Positions 10,588 through 21,012 of a stretch of DNA of 64,000 nt are shown here, in pieces. Position 1 is the first letter of the stretch, and the number at the start of each line of letters is the position of its first letter. This stretch comes from Costus lasius (lineage: Eukaryota > Streptophyta > Magnoliopsida > Zingiberales > Costaceae). Made by a program: the position numbers and the translations under genes. A model generated the notes under the pieces. That model saw only the letters and a program-made list of their open reading frames with translations. It did not search any database and was not told the DNA's origin. The stretch spans positions 83,297,178 through 83,361,177 of the forward strand of contig CM050449.1 in the NCBI GenBank assembly GCA_027563935.2, in the 5' to 3' direction.

Positions 10588-11343
10588 ACCCATGTCATAG
10601 GACTTAAGTCATATGGCAACAACTCCTAACAAGCAACAAGGATTTCCATTGCATTATAGATCCCTTTGCCTAAACTGATATCCTGCCATTGGATTAGTCT
10701 CAAGTTTATCAATCTAATGCATTGGTCATGACTCAACAAGTGTGGCCACACATTCTTGTCATGCACCAATAAGGTGGGGCGCCCCCGAGTGGATATCATG
10801 CTTCCAATAAAGAAGGGGCAAATCCTACTATTGGTCATCCATGTCTCTACGTGACTTATGACATGCCCAATGACAGTCGTTTTGGTCTCCCAATTATGGA
10901 GAGACGTAAGACTGTATCAAAGCATATCCATCATCAAATCTAGACATGAATACCTCAAGTCTAAGGATCAATGCAAACCTCTTGCATGTGAGATTGACTT
11001 GTTGACTAGACAAGTCAATCCTCACGGTGGATCACTCCAGTGCATCCAATACACCTGTATGTCTACGTTACTATGCCCCGCACCTAACTAGCCCATACAC
11101 CAGTCTCACATGTACCAAAGCTGTCCCATATCTGCTATGGTACCTTGTCTAGGGATAGCTTATGAGAATGGATCCAATCCAAACTCCTGGGACATTATAT
11201 ATACAACTCAATACATCAACGCGGGTAGAGAAGTCTGCATAATAACGACCATGCCTCTATAAAGAATAATAATTCTATCAAAGTACATTCAAACAATGCC
11301 TGACCATGTCCATACATTGGTCTGCAGGGCATATACACCAACA

Positions 11344-12629
11344 AGCATGTCCAGGTTAAAACTGGACTGGGGAAACCATTGTCACCACACACCTTCAAAA
11401 GATAAGTGGGTGTGTCCCATGATGGTGGGAAATAGTGCACAACACCACTAATCGATAGCTTGATGAGGGCTATAAGTTAGAAGGCTACTAGACTTGATAT
11501 TTTTGATTGAGGGTTTTTGAGGTCCCATCCTCTTAGTTTTATTTTATGTCTAACAATATAGGCATGCAATTCTATAGTGATAACATGAAGATAAAACAAC
11601 ACAGGCATGCTTTAGCGGATATGGAAAGTAGTAAAAGGATGATGTGGTCATAGCCAATTCAAGATATTGAACCTACACATGCCAAAGGGGTTCAACTCTT
11701 GACCTAGGAGACAAGCCTCAAAACTAGACCTAACCTAGCCACCCTCTATCTTGAATCTTCAAGGTTAGCTCCAAGGTCTTCCTCACCATGGTTTAGCTCT
11801 CAAACCCTAGAGGTACCCCAAGGGAAACCCTAGAAGCACCCTCATAGGTTCGGCCAATGCCATGGTGCCTCCTACAAGGAAGATACGCCACCATGCAAGG
11901 GCTAAGAAAGCTAGCTCACAAGCCCAAAGCCTCGGCCATGCCTTCTTGCGCCGCCAAGGTTGATGCTTGTTGCGCCACCTTGCAAGGTGCGCAACCAAGC
12001 AAGCATGCGTCAAAGACTTCATGTAACTTTCCCCCCTTAATCTTCTTCTTGAACCATTACAAAACAAAAGAAAAAGATGGCACGCAGACCGCACAAGATA
12101 CATCACAGGCATGCTAGAGGCTTGACTTATAACCACAACATCATGCACAAACAAGGCACTTACTCATGCAATTCTATATGCTCATGAAAAATATAAAATC
12201 TGAAATTTTAGTTTTTCAATAAAACATGTCCTTCTTTCTTCACCCCTTATCACAAATCTTTGGTTCTAAGTTTCTCTCATGAGTCTACAAGAGGCATACC
12301 TGTTGCTCTCCTTACAATCCCTAACTTACTAAGATTTGAGCAATCACCCAGTCCATGCCTTATAATCTCAACAAGTCTCTCATGATGGGTCTATCCCACC
12401 ATGAGAGGAGAAATTTTCTCTTCCACATATGCGTCTATTCCACCACGTGAAGAGAGCAAAGATCCAAAAGAGATTGAAGAGAGATATGGAAGCAAAGACC
12501 TACAATTTTTCCTACTTAGAAAAATCATGCACCATATACAAGTAATGTGCAAAAATACTACATAGCATGTGAGCATATGAAAAGCAAAAAAGAACATTGT
12601 TCGAGGCTCGCATGTAACTTTGATACCAC
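11344..12629 (-). other. Cop-4 leader with primer-binding site
   Basis: Collinear with the Cop-3 and Cop-5 leaders. It retains the third leader stem-loop (CCCAT-GATG-GTGGG, 11416-11429) and a primer site GATACCAC at 12622-12629 (TTTGATACCAC from 12619) against the LTR. The gag end of the leader is left of Cop-3, outside the window. No coding region supported. Confidence 0.75.
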
Positions 12630-12720
12630 TGTTGGGAAACCCTAGGGATAATTTTAAAAATTTTACATACCAGACAGATACACAGCAGAAACTTATCCCC
12701 AAAACAGGCTGGTCCCAAAA
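12630..12720 (-). repeat. Cop-4 5' LTR, only about 90 bp retained
   Basis: Starts TGTTGGGAAACCC beside the Cop-4 primer site and follows the opening of the solo LTR at 56960 for about 90 bases (both have CAGGCT[A/G]GTCCC). It then stops abruptly near 12720 and AT-rich gypsy-type sequence follows. The rest of this LTR does not reappear in the window. Confidence 0.75.
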
Positions 12721-12741
12721 AATCTTTGACCCTTATGTATT

Positions 12742-14691
12742 TGATGACACCAAAATATATAGTAAATTTTGTATCATTTTATGTATCTTTTCATGCTAAA
12801 ATTGAGGATCTTATACTTATTTTCATGCTAAATTCATCAAATATTGCAAACTCTACTTCTATTTTGGATTTTCATGATTTTCAGGTAAAAAGGCATTATT
12901 TCAAGGAGTTTTCAAGCAAAATCAAACACATAGAAGAGTAACCATCATCAAGAGGAGATCACCCAAGAAATTTCACGCAAAACGGAGCAACTCAGCAAAT
13001 TACGGCAGTGCCGTAACCTATTTTACGGTACCGTATTTTCATACGCTACCGTAAAATCCGAGCCACTGCCGTATTTTGAGGAGTTTCCGAACATAAGGTT
13101 TTTCGGATTTTACGGCAGTACCGTAAACCAGATTACGGTACAGTATTTTGGAGCGCTTTAGAATAGAAACTTTGCTGATTTTACAGCACCACCATAAAGG
13201 ATTACACAGGCCATATTTTCTAGTCACTTCCGAACAGAGAGTTCAACTGATTTTACGGCAGTGGCGTAAACTAGATTACGGTGCCCTATTTTCCAGACAC
13301 TTCAGACTAGAGAACTCAACCAATTTTACGGCACGGTTGAGAAGCATTTTACGGGCCGTAATTTTGACCCAGAACACGCAGAATGAAAATACGGCACTGC
13401 CGTAAAATATAACACGGCTGAATCTTGCGCGGGCCATAACTTTTGATCCAGAGCTCCAAATTTAGATCTGAAAGTTGCTGTAGACTCATCATTAAGAGTA
13501 GAAAACACACGCACTGAAATGGGGAGTTTTTATCCATTATTGAGATGGAAATCGATAGAGAGGTGGTTAGGGTTTGGCCTCACGCCGAGAGGCATAGAGG
13601 GCACCTTAGGTCGTGATTTTCACGCAAAAGCTTCGCCTGGAGGAGAAGACAACACCCCCAAAGTTTTAGAGGAAAAGGAGTTCAATCAGAGGAGGAATCA
13701 AAGAAAAGGGAAGCACCACCACTATTCATCGACGCTTCTTTGCAAAATACGGCTGTGGAATATTTCACAGCCATGCTGTATTTTCTTAACTCTTCTTTTC
13801 ATTTGATTTTTGATCTTCTAAAACTGTGGCTTATTGTATTTCTCTTTCCATGCTAGCTTAATCATATTTTGGGACATGGGTGTAATTCACTTTGATTTTT
13901 AATGATTAGATAATCTTTTCTTTCATCAGAATAATCTTTATTATGATGATTATACTTATGTGATTGTTTGTCTTTGATTCTCCATAGATTGATGTTAGTA
14001 TTCATGTTTTAGAGTTCTCTCAATAAGGACCGAAAGGTGACTTGCTTGAGAATTTGGAACCCTAGAATTGCATGTTAGGAACCCTCTTAGGTTAGTTCTT
14101 AATTATTTGATTTTAGTGATCTTATTGCCATGTTGATAATTTGAATCTAAGGTAGAGTCAAGTTGTCAAACATGGAGAACTTGCACGAAAGTGAGGATCG
14201 GAACGTTGGAGAACCATAAGTAGAACTTGTGCTGAGTCTCAGAAGCACGAAAGTGATTCTTGAGATTTCACTTGAGACAATCAACTTAGAATTCGGATGC
14301 ACAAAAGTGATCTTTGAATTCTTTGATTGATGATTTACTTATCTTTAGTGTTGGGATAGATCTTGCATGAAAGCGAGGATTAATCCCTGCATGATTGTCT
14401 GCACGAGAGTGAGATGATCTCTTTATGAAGTAAATTAAGACTTTATCATGATAAGATTAGTCTGACGACCTTTTATTTAAATCTAGTCATTAGAATCAAG
14501 GAGGATAAAACCCTAGTCCCAGTTCTCTCTCTGATTATCTTTTAGCGTACTTTTCTGCATAGTTTACTTCCATCATATTCGGTTTGCTTAGCTAGTGATA
14601 AAATAAATATTGGGTACTTAACAATAGGGTCTCTGTGGTTCGATATCTTTATTTATTACTTCGAGTATCCGTGCACATGTGGATCACAACA
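12742..14691 (+). repeat. Probable Ty3/gypsy LTR, plus orientation, rich in ACGGC palindromes
   Basis: Opens TGATGACACC and ends GGATCACAACA (boundaries inferred, no TSD found). The layout parallels the Gyp-1 LTR at 59794-61595: an AT-rich start, a zone of ACGGC..GCCGT motifs (13000-13404), a shared AGGACCGAAAGG motif (14030 here, 61075 there), and an ending with GTGCAC-type sequence. Five variants of a CACGAAAGTGA phrase recur at about 14190-14410. The opening sequences of the two LTRs differ, so these are different families. The two short frames here (13148-13405 and 13519-13806) have no recognisable domain. Confidence 0.5.
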
Positions 14692-15318
14692 CCGCTACCT
14701 CTCACGTTTTCGTGTCGAGAAGCCCCCCGAAACCCTTCCAAAACCCTTCCTTTTATAGTCCGATCAGTATAGAACCCATCTATGAAGGTTTCTGAAGAGT
14801 TGGTTCAATTCTGGTTTAATTTGGAGTCGAACCGAGTGAAAAACCGAAAGGGCGGACGTTTTCACGGTCCGTAACACGTCACGGCCACGGCCGTAAAAGC
14901 CTCTATGTGTACAACACTTAAGTCACAGAAATATTCATGGCTTGTGATGGATTCACGGCCTCCCTCATGAAAGTTTCTGTGAGCTTTTTAACTTAGCCGC
15001 TTTTCGCCTTCTACTCGAACTTAGAATTACGGCCGATCCATAATTACGGCCAAGGCCGTAATTTTCGCATTCTTCACTATTTTGACTCTAAATTCGACTT
15101 GTAAGCTCGTGATTTCTTCGGGAATCATAATATGGCCTCAAAACTTTTGAAATCCATCATTTTTATGTCTTTCTACCTACATTTTCATAAAAACCAGAAA
15201 AAGTGAAGATTCTATGCAAAGTGAAGTAAAAACATTAAAAATTGCATAAAATCATTCAATTAAGCCCAAAATATGATGTAAAATATAGGCAAAAACATGG
15301 TGTAAATGCAATGCATCA
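14692..15318 (-). repeat. Probable 5' part of a second gypsy-type LTR, minus orientation
   Basis: Read on the minus strand it opens TGATGCATTGC at 15318 and reaches a TATA box (TATAAAAG, 14750-14757). It contains perfect ACGGC palindromes, the longest at 15043-15062 with 9-bp arms. It is cut off near 14692 by the facing LTR. Directly right of 15318 Gyp-1 coding sequence begins, so this is most simply the end of an element inserted in Gyp-1 with its other end lost. Confidence 0.45.
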
Positions 15319-15566
15319 ACAATTGTCAAGAATGAGCTAGTTCCGATCTATACTGTAAGTGGATGGCGAATGTGTATTGACTACCAGAAGCTCAACAAAG
15401 AGATGCGAAAGGAGCACTTCCCTCTACCCTTCATAAATCAAATGCTTGAGCGTCTTACCCATAATGCTTACTTTTGCTTTCTTGATGGATTTTCTAGTAT
15501 TCTACATATCCCAATTCACCCCAAGGATCAAGAAAAGACTACTTTTACTTGTCCATATGATACATT
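15319..15566 (+). pseudogene. Gyp-1 reverse transcriptase, N-terminal piece
   Basis: Ty3/gypsy reverse transcriptase from the V-x-x-N-E-L segment through the T-V-S-G-W-R and C-I-D-Y-x-K-L-N motifs (15370 onward) to P-Y-D-T-F, where Cop-5 interrupts at 15567. The same frame resumes at 50820 after the duplicated ACATT, with the A-Y-R-R-M segment that normally follows. Gag and protease are missing: the left edge at 15319 abuts LTR-like sequence, so Gyp-1 is truncated. The enzyme would copy genomic RNA into DNA in cytoplasmic particles. Confidence 0.88.
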
Positions 15567-16107
15567 TGTTGGGAATCCCCGGGCTATTTAAAATTGAAAA
15601 CAGCGGAAGCGAGCCCGAAACGAGATTCCTAATTCAACAATAAGGACCGTCTTACGAAGAATACAAAGGATGTGATAGGGGTATACCTCACTTAGCAGTT
15701 TGATGCTGGCGATGGCTGAGACGCGCAAAGGCCCGTCCTCTACAATCGAGCACACACGGACTGCCTCGAGACTCCTCTGCTCCGTACACGTGCTAGCTTC
15801 GGGAGAAGAGATCCACGCCTCTAGCTTCTTCTCTACTTGCGCCAATCTCGAAGACCACGCGCCAAGAAGAAGAGGAACCGTTGGCGACAAGGAGTGGGCA
15901 GCAATACAACTTGTCCCAACCTTGATGCAAAAATTTTCTTTTTGTCGTCACCTCCAAGACCCTCACACCAGGAGCAGAGGGGAGGTGACAACAAGAGAGG
16001 AGAAAAGAGACTGGTGCAAGAATCTCCCAGGTAGGCCTCTCTATGTATAATAGAAGCGCCAACTCCTCTTTGGAGATCTTCCCATGCGGGACTATGTGCA
16101 TATACGC

Positions 16108-16260
16108 CTTCTCTCAATTGAGCGTCATGGGTTCGAATCCCCGCATACGCAATTAATTGTAAATTGCGCCCAAGCATAGGCGCCTACTCACAATTAAGCG
16201 TCATGGGTTCGAATCCCCGCAGACGCAATTAATTGTAAATTGCGCTTAAGGTTATTAATT
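16108..16260 (-). repeat. Two tandem 76-bp units with B-box-like cores in the Cop-5 LTR
   Basis: GGTTCGAATCC occurs at 16130-16140 and 16206-16216, a perfect match to the Pol III B-box consensus GGTTCGANTCC. The second copy is enclosed by GCGTC/GACGC (16198-16226). Degraded equivalents lie in the other LTR (about 49550-49680). No A box or full cloverleaf is seen, so I do not call a tRNA gene. Confidence 0.55.
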
Positions 16261-16578
16261 GGCCAAGAGAAGAATTCTCTTGCCATTTAATAGTTTTATT
16301 TTATTCATGTGACTAAAGTGCAAAGCCCAACCTTGTACTAAGACCCTTGTTCGACACATTTTGAGACCTCAGGTAAACAGAGGTCAAATGTGGTCCACTA
16401 GAGTCAACTAGTGGTCAAACATGAACAAAATAAAGTCTCATCTCCTCATAAGAAAAACCATAGCATCAGCTTCCCAAAATGATCCGAATCATACAACGAT
16501 CCGATCAGAGGCTAACCGATCAATACGGAGTCTCTAGCATCTAGGTGTGCGACCCTGTAGGTCCCTCTGATGTTGGCA

Positions 16579-16632
16579 GTGATGACCCATTCATCACAAG
16601 CGGTGAGTGGCACCTAGCAGTACAACATCGCT
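16579..16632 (-). other. Two-hairpin LTR motif in the Cop-5 3' LTR
   Basis: GTGATGA-CCCAT-TCATCAC (16579-16597) followed by AGCGGTG/CATCGCT (16599-16632, one wobble). The loop of the second hairpin keeps a CACCTAGCAG version of the conserved core. Confidence 0.65.
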
Positions 16633-17374
16633 ACCCAAGTCATCGGAATAAATGTCGCCATCGACAACCTCAAACTTGGATAAGGAATAAGAGTATCCAT
16701 GTCCTTTTGCCAGGCTGATCGTCCAAGTTGGACAAGCGTGTCACACTTGTATATTCCAACAACGATGGTCATGACTAAATCAGGCTAAACCTGGGTGTGG
16801 CCACACGCTTTCAGTCATTCACCATCTAGGGGCCCATGGACATCAAGCTTCCCCGTAGGGAAGGAGCAAATCCTCTATCGGCAAGATGAACCTCTCGTAT
16901 TGCTTAAGATATACCCAATGACAACCGTTATAACCTCCCTGTTACGGCGAGGTGTTAGGTTGTATCAAAGTACATCCTTTACAACACAAAGATACAATCT
17001 TCCTCAAGTCAAAGGATAGATACAACTCTATCACTGTGGGATTCTTCATGAGACACCAAGAAGAACTCTCCCAGCGGGTCGGTCCAGCATATCTCCCTTG
17101 ATACACCCTTATGCCTGCGTTGAGCAACCCGTGCTAACTAGCGCATAAACGAGTCTCACCCGCACCATAGCTGTCCCCTATCCACTATGGTACTTGACTT
17201 GGGACAAAAGCAAACTGAGATAGTAATATCTCGAGGGACATCATCATGTAAACATACATATGCGCATATGTATAATAAACCATGACAACGACAATGCCAG
17301 GATATCTATAAATATCAATGTATGTAGTACATATGTCTAGACCAAAAGATAGGTCTCAGGGCATAACACTAACA

Positions 17375-17389
17375 ATCTCCCACTTGCAC
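17375..17389 (-). promoter_or_regulatory. Cop-5 polypurine tract
   Basis: ATCTCCCACTTGCAC; on the minus strand GTGCAAGTGGGAGAT, immediately before the 3' LTR. It would prime plus-strand DNA synthesis. It is identical to the tract of Cop-6 and Cop-7. Confidence 0.9.
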
Positions 17390-19312
17390 TCAGACCTTAT
17401 CGTTGTGGTACCTTAACCCGATGTCTCGAGTATGACCATCATGCTTCTGCTGCGCCAAAGCTTTGGTTAGTGGGTCTGCTAGATTGTTCTCTATGTCAAC
17501 TCTGCATTTCTTCACGTCACCTCTGTCTATGCTCTCCCGAATCAGGTGAAATCACCTGAGTATGTGTTTGGATCACTGATGTGATCTTGGTTCTTTAGCC
17601 TGCGTGATCGCACCATTGTTATCACAAAGCAGTTCAATGGGATCAGTAGCACTAGGAACCACTTGATGTTCAGAAATGAACTTCTTGATCCAAACAGCTT
17701 CTTTGGCTGCCTCAGAAGCCGCAACATACTCTGCTTCTATTGTAGAGTTTGCTACCGTGGATTGCTTGAAGCTCTTCCAGCAAATAGCACCTCCGTTTAG
17801 CAAGAACACATAGCCGGACTACGATTTGAAGTCATCTGGGTCTGACTGGAAAGAAGCATCTGTATAACCCTGTATACACAAATCTTCTTGTCCATAGTAG
17901 ACTAAGAATAAATCTTTCGTCTTCCTCAGATACTTCAAAATGTTTTTCACGGCTGTCCAATGCTGAACACCGGGGTTAGACTGGTATCTACTGGTTATGC
18001 TCACTACATAAGCCACGTCTGATCTCGTACATAACATGGCATACATGAGGGATCCCACTATAGATGCATAAGGGACTCGACTCATCTCCTCTTTCTCAGC
18101 CTATGTAGAGGGACACTGGCTCTTGGAAAGAGTAATGCCGTGCCTCATGGGAAGGTATCCCTTCTTGGACTGCTCCAAGCGAAACCTTTCTAGCACTTTG
18201 TCTATGTACGTGCTCTGACTCAGGGCAAGGAGTTTCTTGGATCTATCCTGGTAAATCCTCACACCTAAAATGTAGGCGGCCTCCCCTAAGTCTTTCACCT
18301 CAAAACACTTCCCCAACCATGTCTTCACAACGTGAAGGGTAGGGACATCATTTCTGATGAGTAGTATGTCATCGACATACAAGACCAGAAATGTGACCAA
18401 GCTCACACTGATTTGCTTGTACACACAGGCGTCGTCTTCGTTCTTGAGGAAGCCATAATCTCTCACTGCTTCGTCAAAACAAATATTCCAACTTCGAGAG
18501 GCTTGCTTTAATCTATAGATGGATCTTTTCAGCTTGCATACTTTATGAGCATTGGCTGGGTGAATGAACCCTTCAGGTTGTGTCATAAACACATCCTCTG
18601 ATAGGTTTCCATTAAGGAAAGTTGTCTTCACGTCCATTTGCTAGATCTCATAGTTGTAGTAGGCAGCTAAAGCAAGCATGATCCGAATGGATTTAAACAT
18701 GGCAACTGGCGAAAAAGTTTCGTCATAGTCCACCCCGTGGACCTGCCTGAAACCTTTGGCCACTAGTCTACCTTTGTAGGTAACCATGTTGCCATCCATG
18801 TCTGTCTTCTTTCTGAAGACCCATTTACACCCTATGGGCTTTGCCCCATTAGGTGGCTCAACCAAGTCCCAAACCTGGTTAGCAGACATAAAATCCATCT
18901 CGGACCTCATGGCCTCTAGCCATCTCTCGGAGTCTGGTCCAGCGACTGCTTCCTCATAAGTCTTAGGTTCATCCTCAATAATGAGAATGGTGCCTTTGTC
19001 ATCTTGCCCAACACACATCGCTGTATATGAGATCCAATAAACCGGTGGCCCTTTCACCTTTCTTGGCGAATGGTGCCTTTGTCATCTTGCCCAACAAACA
19101 AGGCTCGCAAACATCAAATTCCTCAAAGGAATCTGAATCCAAGAATCCATTTGTATGGAGTTGTTGGAAGTGATTCTTGTTGATGTGCCCTAAACGACAG
19201 TGCCAAAGATAAGTGTTGTTGAAACCACTCAGCTTGATCCTTTTAGTATTTACATTGCACATAGAACTTTGCATGTCCAAGACATACAAGCCATTGCATA
19301 AAGTACCAGAAC
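17390..19312 (-). pseudogene. Cop-5 pol, 3' part: pre-integrase, zinc finger, reverse transcriptase, RNase H
   Basis: Read right to left: pre-integrase segment (L-Y-V-L-D-M) and H-C-R-L-G-H..C-E-P-C-L zinc finger (19312-19070). The integrase core is then absent and the frame goes directly to the T-Y-E-E-A-V segment and reverse transcriptase (18950-18110, with V-K-T-x-F-L-N-G and L-Y-V-D-D), then RNase H (17860-17390). Stops at 18641 (expected Trp, E-I-W-Q), 18101, 17819 (expected Gln) and 17573 break the frame. The normal stop is at 17390-17392. At the deletion point a stretch of about 27 bp is duplicated (18987-19014 and 19070-19096). The remnant could supply no integrase. Confidence 0.9.
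19308..19312. repeat. Target-site duplication AGAAC, left copy (Cop-6)
   Basis: AGAAC immediately left of the outer Cop-6 LTR, matched by AGAAC at 46691-46695 after the other outer LTR. The Cop-5 coding sequence continues from one side to the other. Confidence 0.95.
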
Positions 19313-20992
19313 TGCAGAAACCCCTTTCGAGAGGGGGGCGAAAACCCTAAGCATGGCGCAAATAAAATTTTGCAAGCGGAAGCAAGGGTTTGATGATCTT
19401 TTGCATGCCATATGATCAACTATCATAGATTGAATAGATCAAGAGTAGATCATACCAATGCCATCGGTTTGGTTGGTGCCTTGGAAGCAAAGACGCAAGT
19501 GCTCCTTCTCCAAAGGTGACGCACACAACAAGTGAAGATGGCTTGCTCCTTTGAATCCTTTGTGCTAGCAAAGTGCTTCAATGGGACCTTGTCGCGTGAA
19601 GGAGAGGATAGAGATGGCTTGTCTCGGCCGAATGCCTCCTCTTGTCGTCAACACACTCTCCTCTCCACGAGATTGCAAGCGGTCATCATCCAAGAGAAGC
19701 GTTGAGGCGTTTTTACAAAGTCGCCTTGATGACTTTCCAAAAATGGAATGACATGAAGTAATGCTTTGAAAACCGACCAAAACGCTTAAGCATTGAACCA
19801 AGCGTTCACACACATGTGAACCGGTTCATGCTCAATCGATCCAATTGACTTTGGTTCAAAAAACCAAATCAAATCAGCCCAAGCCATGGTCTAGACCTCA
19901 TTGAACCAATAGGTTCCAGATCTAACCGTTCATCTCCTGATGCTCCTGATCTTACCGATCTAGCATCATCTCTCTCGATCGAAGCTTACCGATCTCAAGC
20001 CCTAATCAATCAAACATGATCAGACCAGATCTCACTTACAATCAGAGATTAAATCCCTTTAAACTGAACCCAAACAATTTAGTCCACACGATCTGACTCA
20101 AGTAAGCCATATCATCAAATTGTGCGACCCTGAGGGTTTCCTTTAAATGTCGGTAACGATAACTTATGTTATCACGATCAGTGAGGGGTATCTAGCAACA
20201 CATCACTGTCTCCCGATATAAAGGAAAGAGTCTTCCAAGACTACACCCAAACCACAGCACAAGTGTGAATCCACTTCACAAGGCATGCATGTTTCCTTTG
20301 CCACTGGATGTTCTTATTGGACAAGCGTGTCAAGCCTGTAGCTCCAATATGATGAGCATGATTAGATCAGATGCACATAGTCACCTGGGTATGGCCATAC
20401 ACTTTCTCAATCATCTCATCTAGGGGGCCCCTATAGAACACCACACTCCTTCAACAAGGAGACGGCAATCCTCTATCTATCACTAGTGCCCTTACCTGAC
20501 TCATGATCATTATCCAAGATAGTCTATAACAATTATGTTTCAAATGATATTGAACTACCTCAAAACAATGACAATCATCATTTAGAAACACAAGTGATCT
20601 CAAGTCAGAGGACATGTGCCACTTGTTGCAATCAAGGATCATTCACATTGTGACAAGCAATTGAATGTCCTAGTAGGGTCTGTCCAGTACATCCAATGTA
20701 CCCATGAGTCTACATCTTATTCCATGCTCGAAGAATCCTATAAGATTAGAACACATATTAGTCTCAATCATATCAAGGCTGTCTCATGTTCACCAAGATA
20801 TATCGACTAAGGACATTTAGCATGTCAGCCTAGCTGAACAGCATTGAGACATTATTCAGAAGAACACACATTGCAGCAGATGATGTAACAAGCTGAATAA
20901 TAACCATTGCCTTTATAAACACAAGAATGTATTACATGATACTTATACAATCCCAAGGCCTCAAACATTAGCCTTAAGGGCATACCCCAACA
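19313..20992 (-). repeat. Cop-6 LTR a (outer 3' LTR, 1680 bp)
   Basis: TGCAGAAACCCC..CCCCAACA on the plus strand. Next to it on the right is the polypurine tract. It is one of three equal-length LTRs in Cop-6. I count about ten differences from LTR c (45011-46690), roughly 0.6%. The two-hairpin motif is at 20158-20208. Confidence 0.95.
20158..20208 (-). other. Two-hairpin LTR motif in Cop-6 LTR a
   Basis: GATAAC-TTAT-GTTATC (20158-20173) and CAGTGA..TCACTG (20179-20208). LTRs b and c have the same stems with loop TTAC. Confidence 0.65.
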
Positions 20993-21007
20993 ATCTCCCA
21001 CTTGCAC
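20993..21007 (-). promoter_or_regulatory. Cop-6 left-unit polypurine tract
   Basis: ATCTCCCACTTGCAC beside LTR a; purine-rich on the element strand. The right unit has the identical tract at 39274-39288. Confidence 0.9.
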
Positions 21008-21012
21008 TTAAT

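Larger units (their letters stand above)
6903..11343 (-). mobile_element. Cop-3, non-autonomous Ty1/copia element (right-hand part)
   Basis: A minus-strand element comprising the 5' LTR 9119-11343, primer site, leader and gag/protease remnant, interrupted by Cop-2 at 6902/6903. Its right end (CACCAACA) abuts the Cop-4 leader. The right-hand candidate TSD is AGCAT (11344-11348). Its left half is beyond Cop-2 and outside the window. Confidence 0.85.
9119..11343 (-). repeat. Cop-3 5' LTR (2225 bp)
   Basis: Begins TGTTAGGGAATACC and ends ATACACCAACA on the plus strand. It carries a TATA box on the minus strand (9712-9719) and the two-hairpin motif at 10537-10587. It is longer than the other copia LTRs here but shares their core, and is closest in style to the solo LTR at 56960-59058. 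Confidence 0.88.
15567..17374 (-). repeat. Cop-5 3' LTR (1808 bp)
   Basis: Starts TGTTGGGAATCCCC and ends AACACTAACA on the plus strand. It is flanked on the left by TSD ACATT (15562-15566) and on the right by the Cop-5 polypurine tract. It pairs with 49064-50819, which lacks about 52 bases near its U5 end. In the first 500 aligned bases I count about 15 substitutions, roughly 3%, so Cop-5 is clearly older than Cop-6 and Cop-7. Two tandem units of about 76 bp (16108-16260) carry a Pol III B-box-like core. Confidence 0.93.

Noticed and set aside
13000..13404. CRISPR-like or satellite array from the repeated ACGGC motifs
   Set aside because: Spacing is irregular and the units are short inverted half-sites inside an LTR, with no constant repeat unit.
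12742..14691. The LTR at 12742 as the missing 5' LTR of Gyp-1
   Set aside because: Its opening and most of its sequence do not match the Gyp-1 3' LTR at 59794, and the gag-protease region expected between it and 15319 is absent.
15700..16177. Overlapping frames of 100-116 codons on both strands near 15.7-16.2 kb
   Set aside because: They lie in the Cop-5 LTR, overlap each other on both strands and have decayed differently in the other LTR.
16120..16226. tRNA gene suggested by GGTTCGAATCC
   Set aside because: Only a T-arm-like hairpin is present. No acceptor stem, D arm, anticodon arm or A box can be drawn around it.
19565..19813. 82-codon frame starting M-C-E-R, present in all three Cop-6 LTRs
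   Set aside because: The three copies are recent duplicates of one LTR, so conservation carries no weight. No domain is visible.
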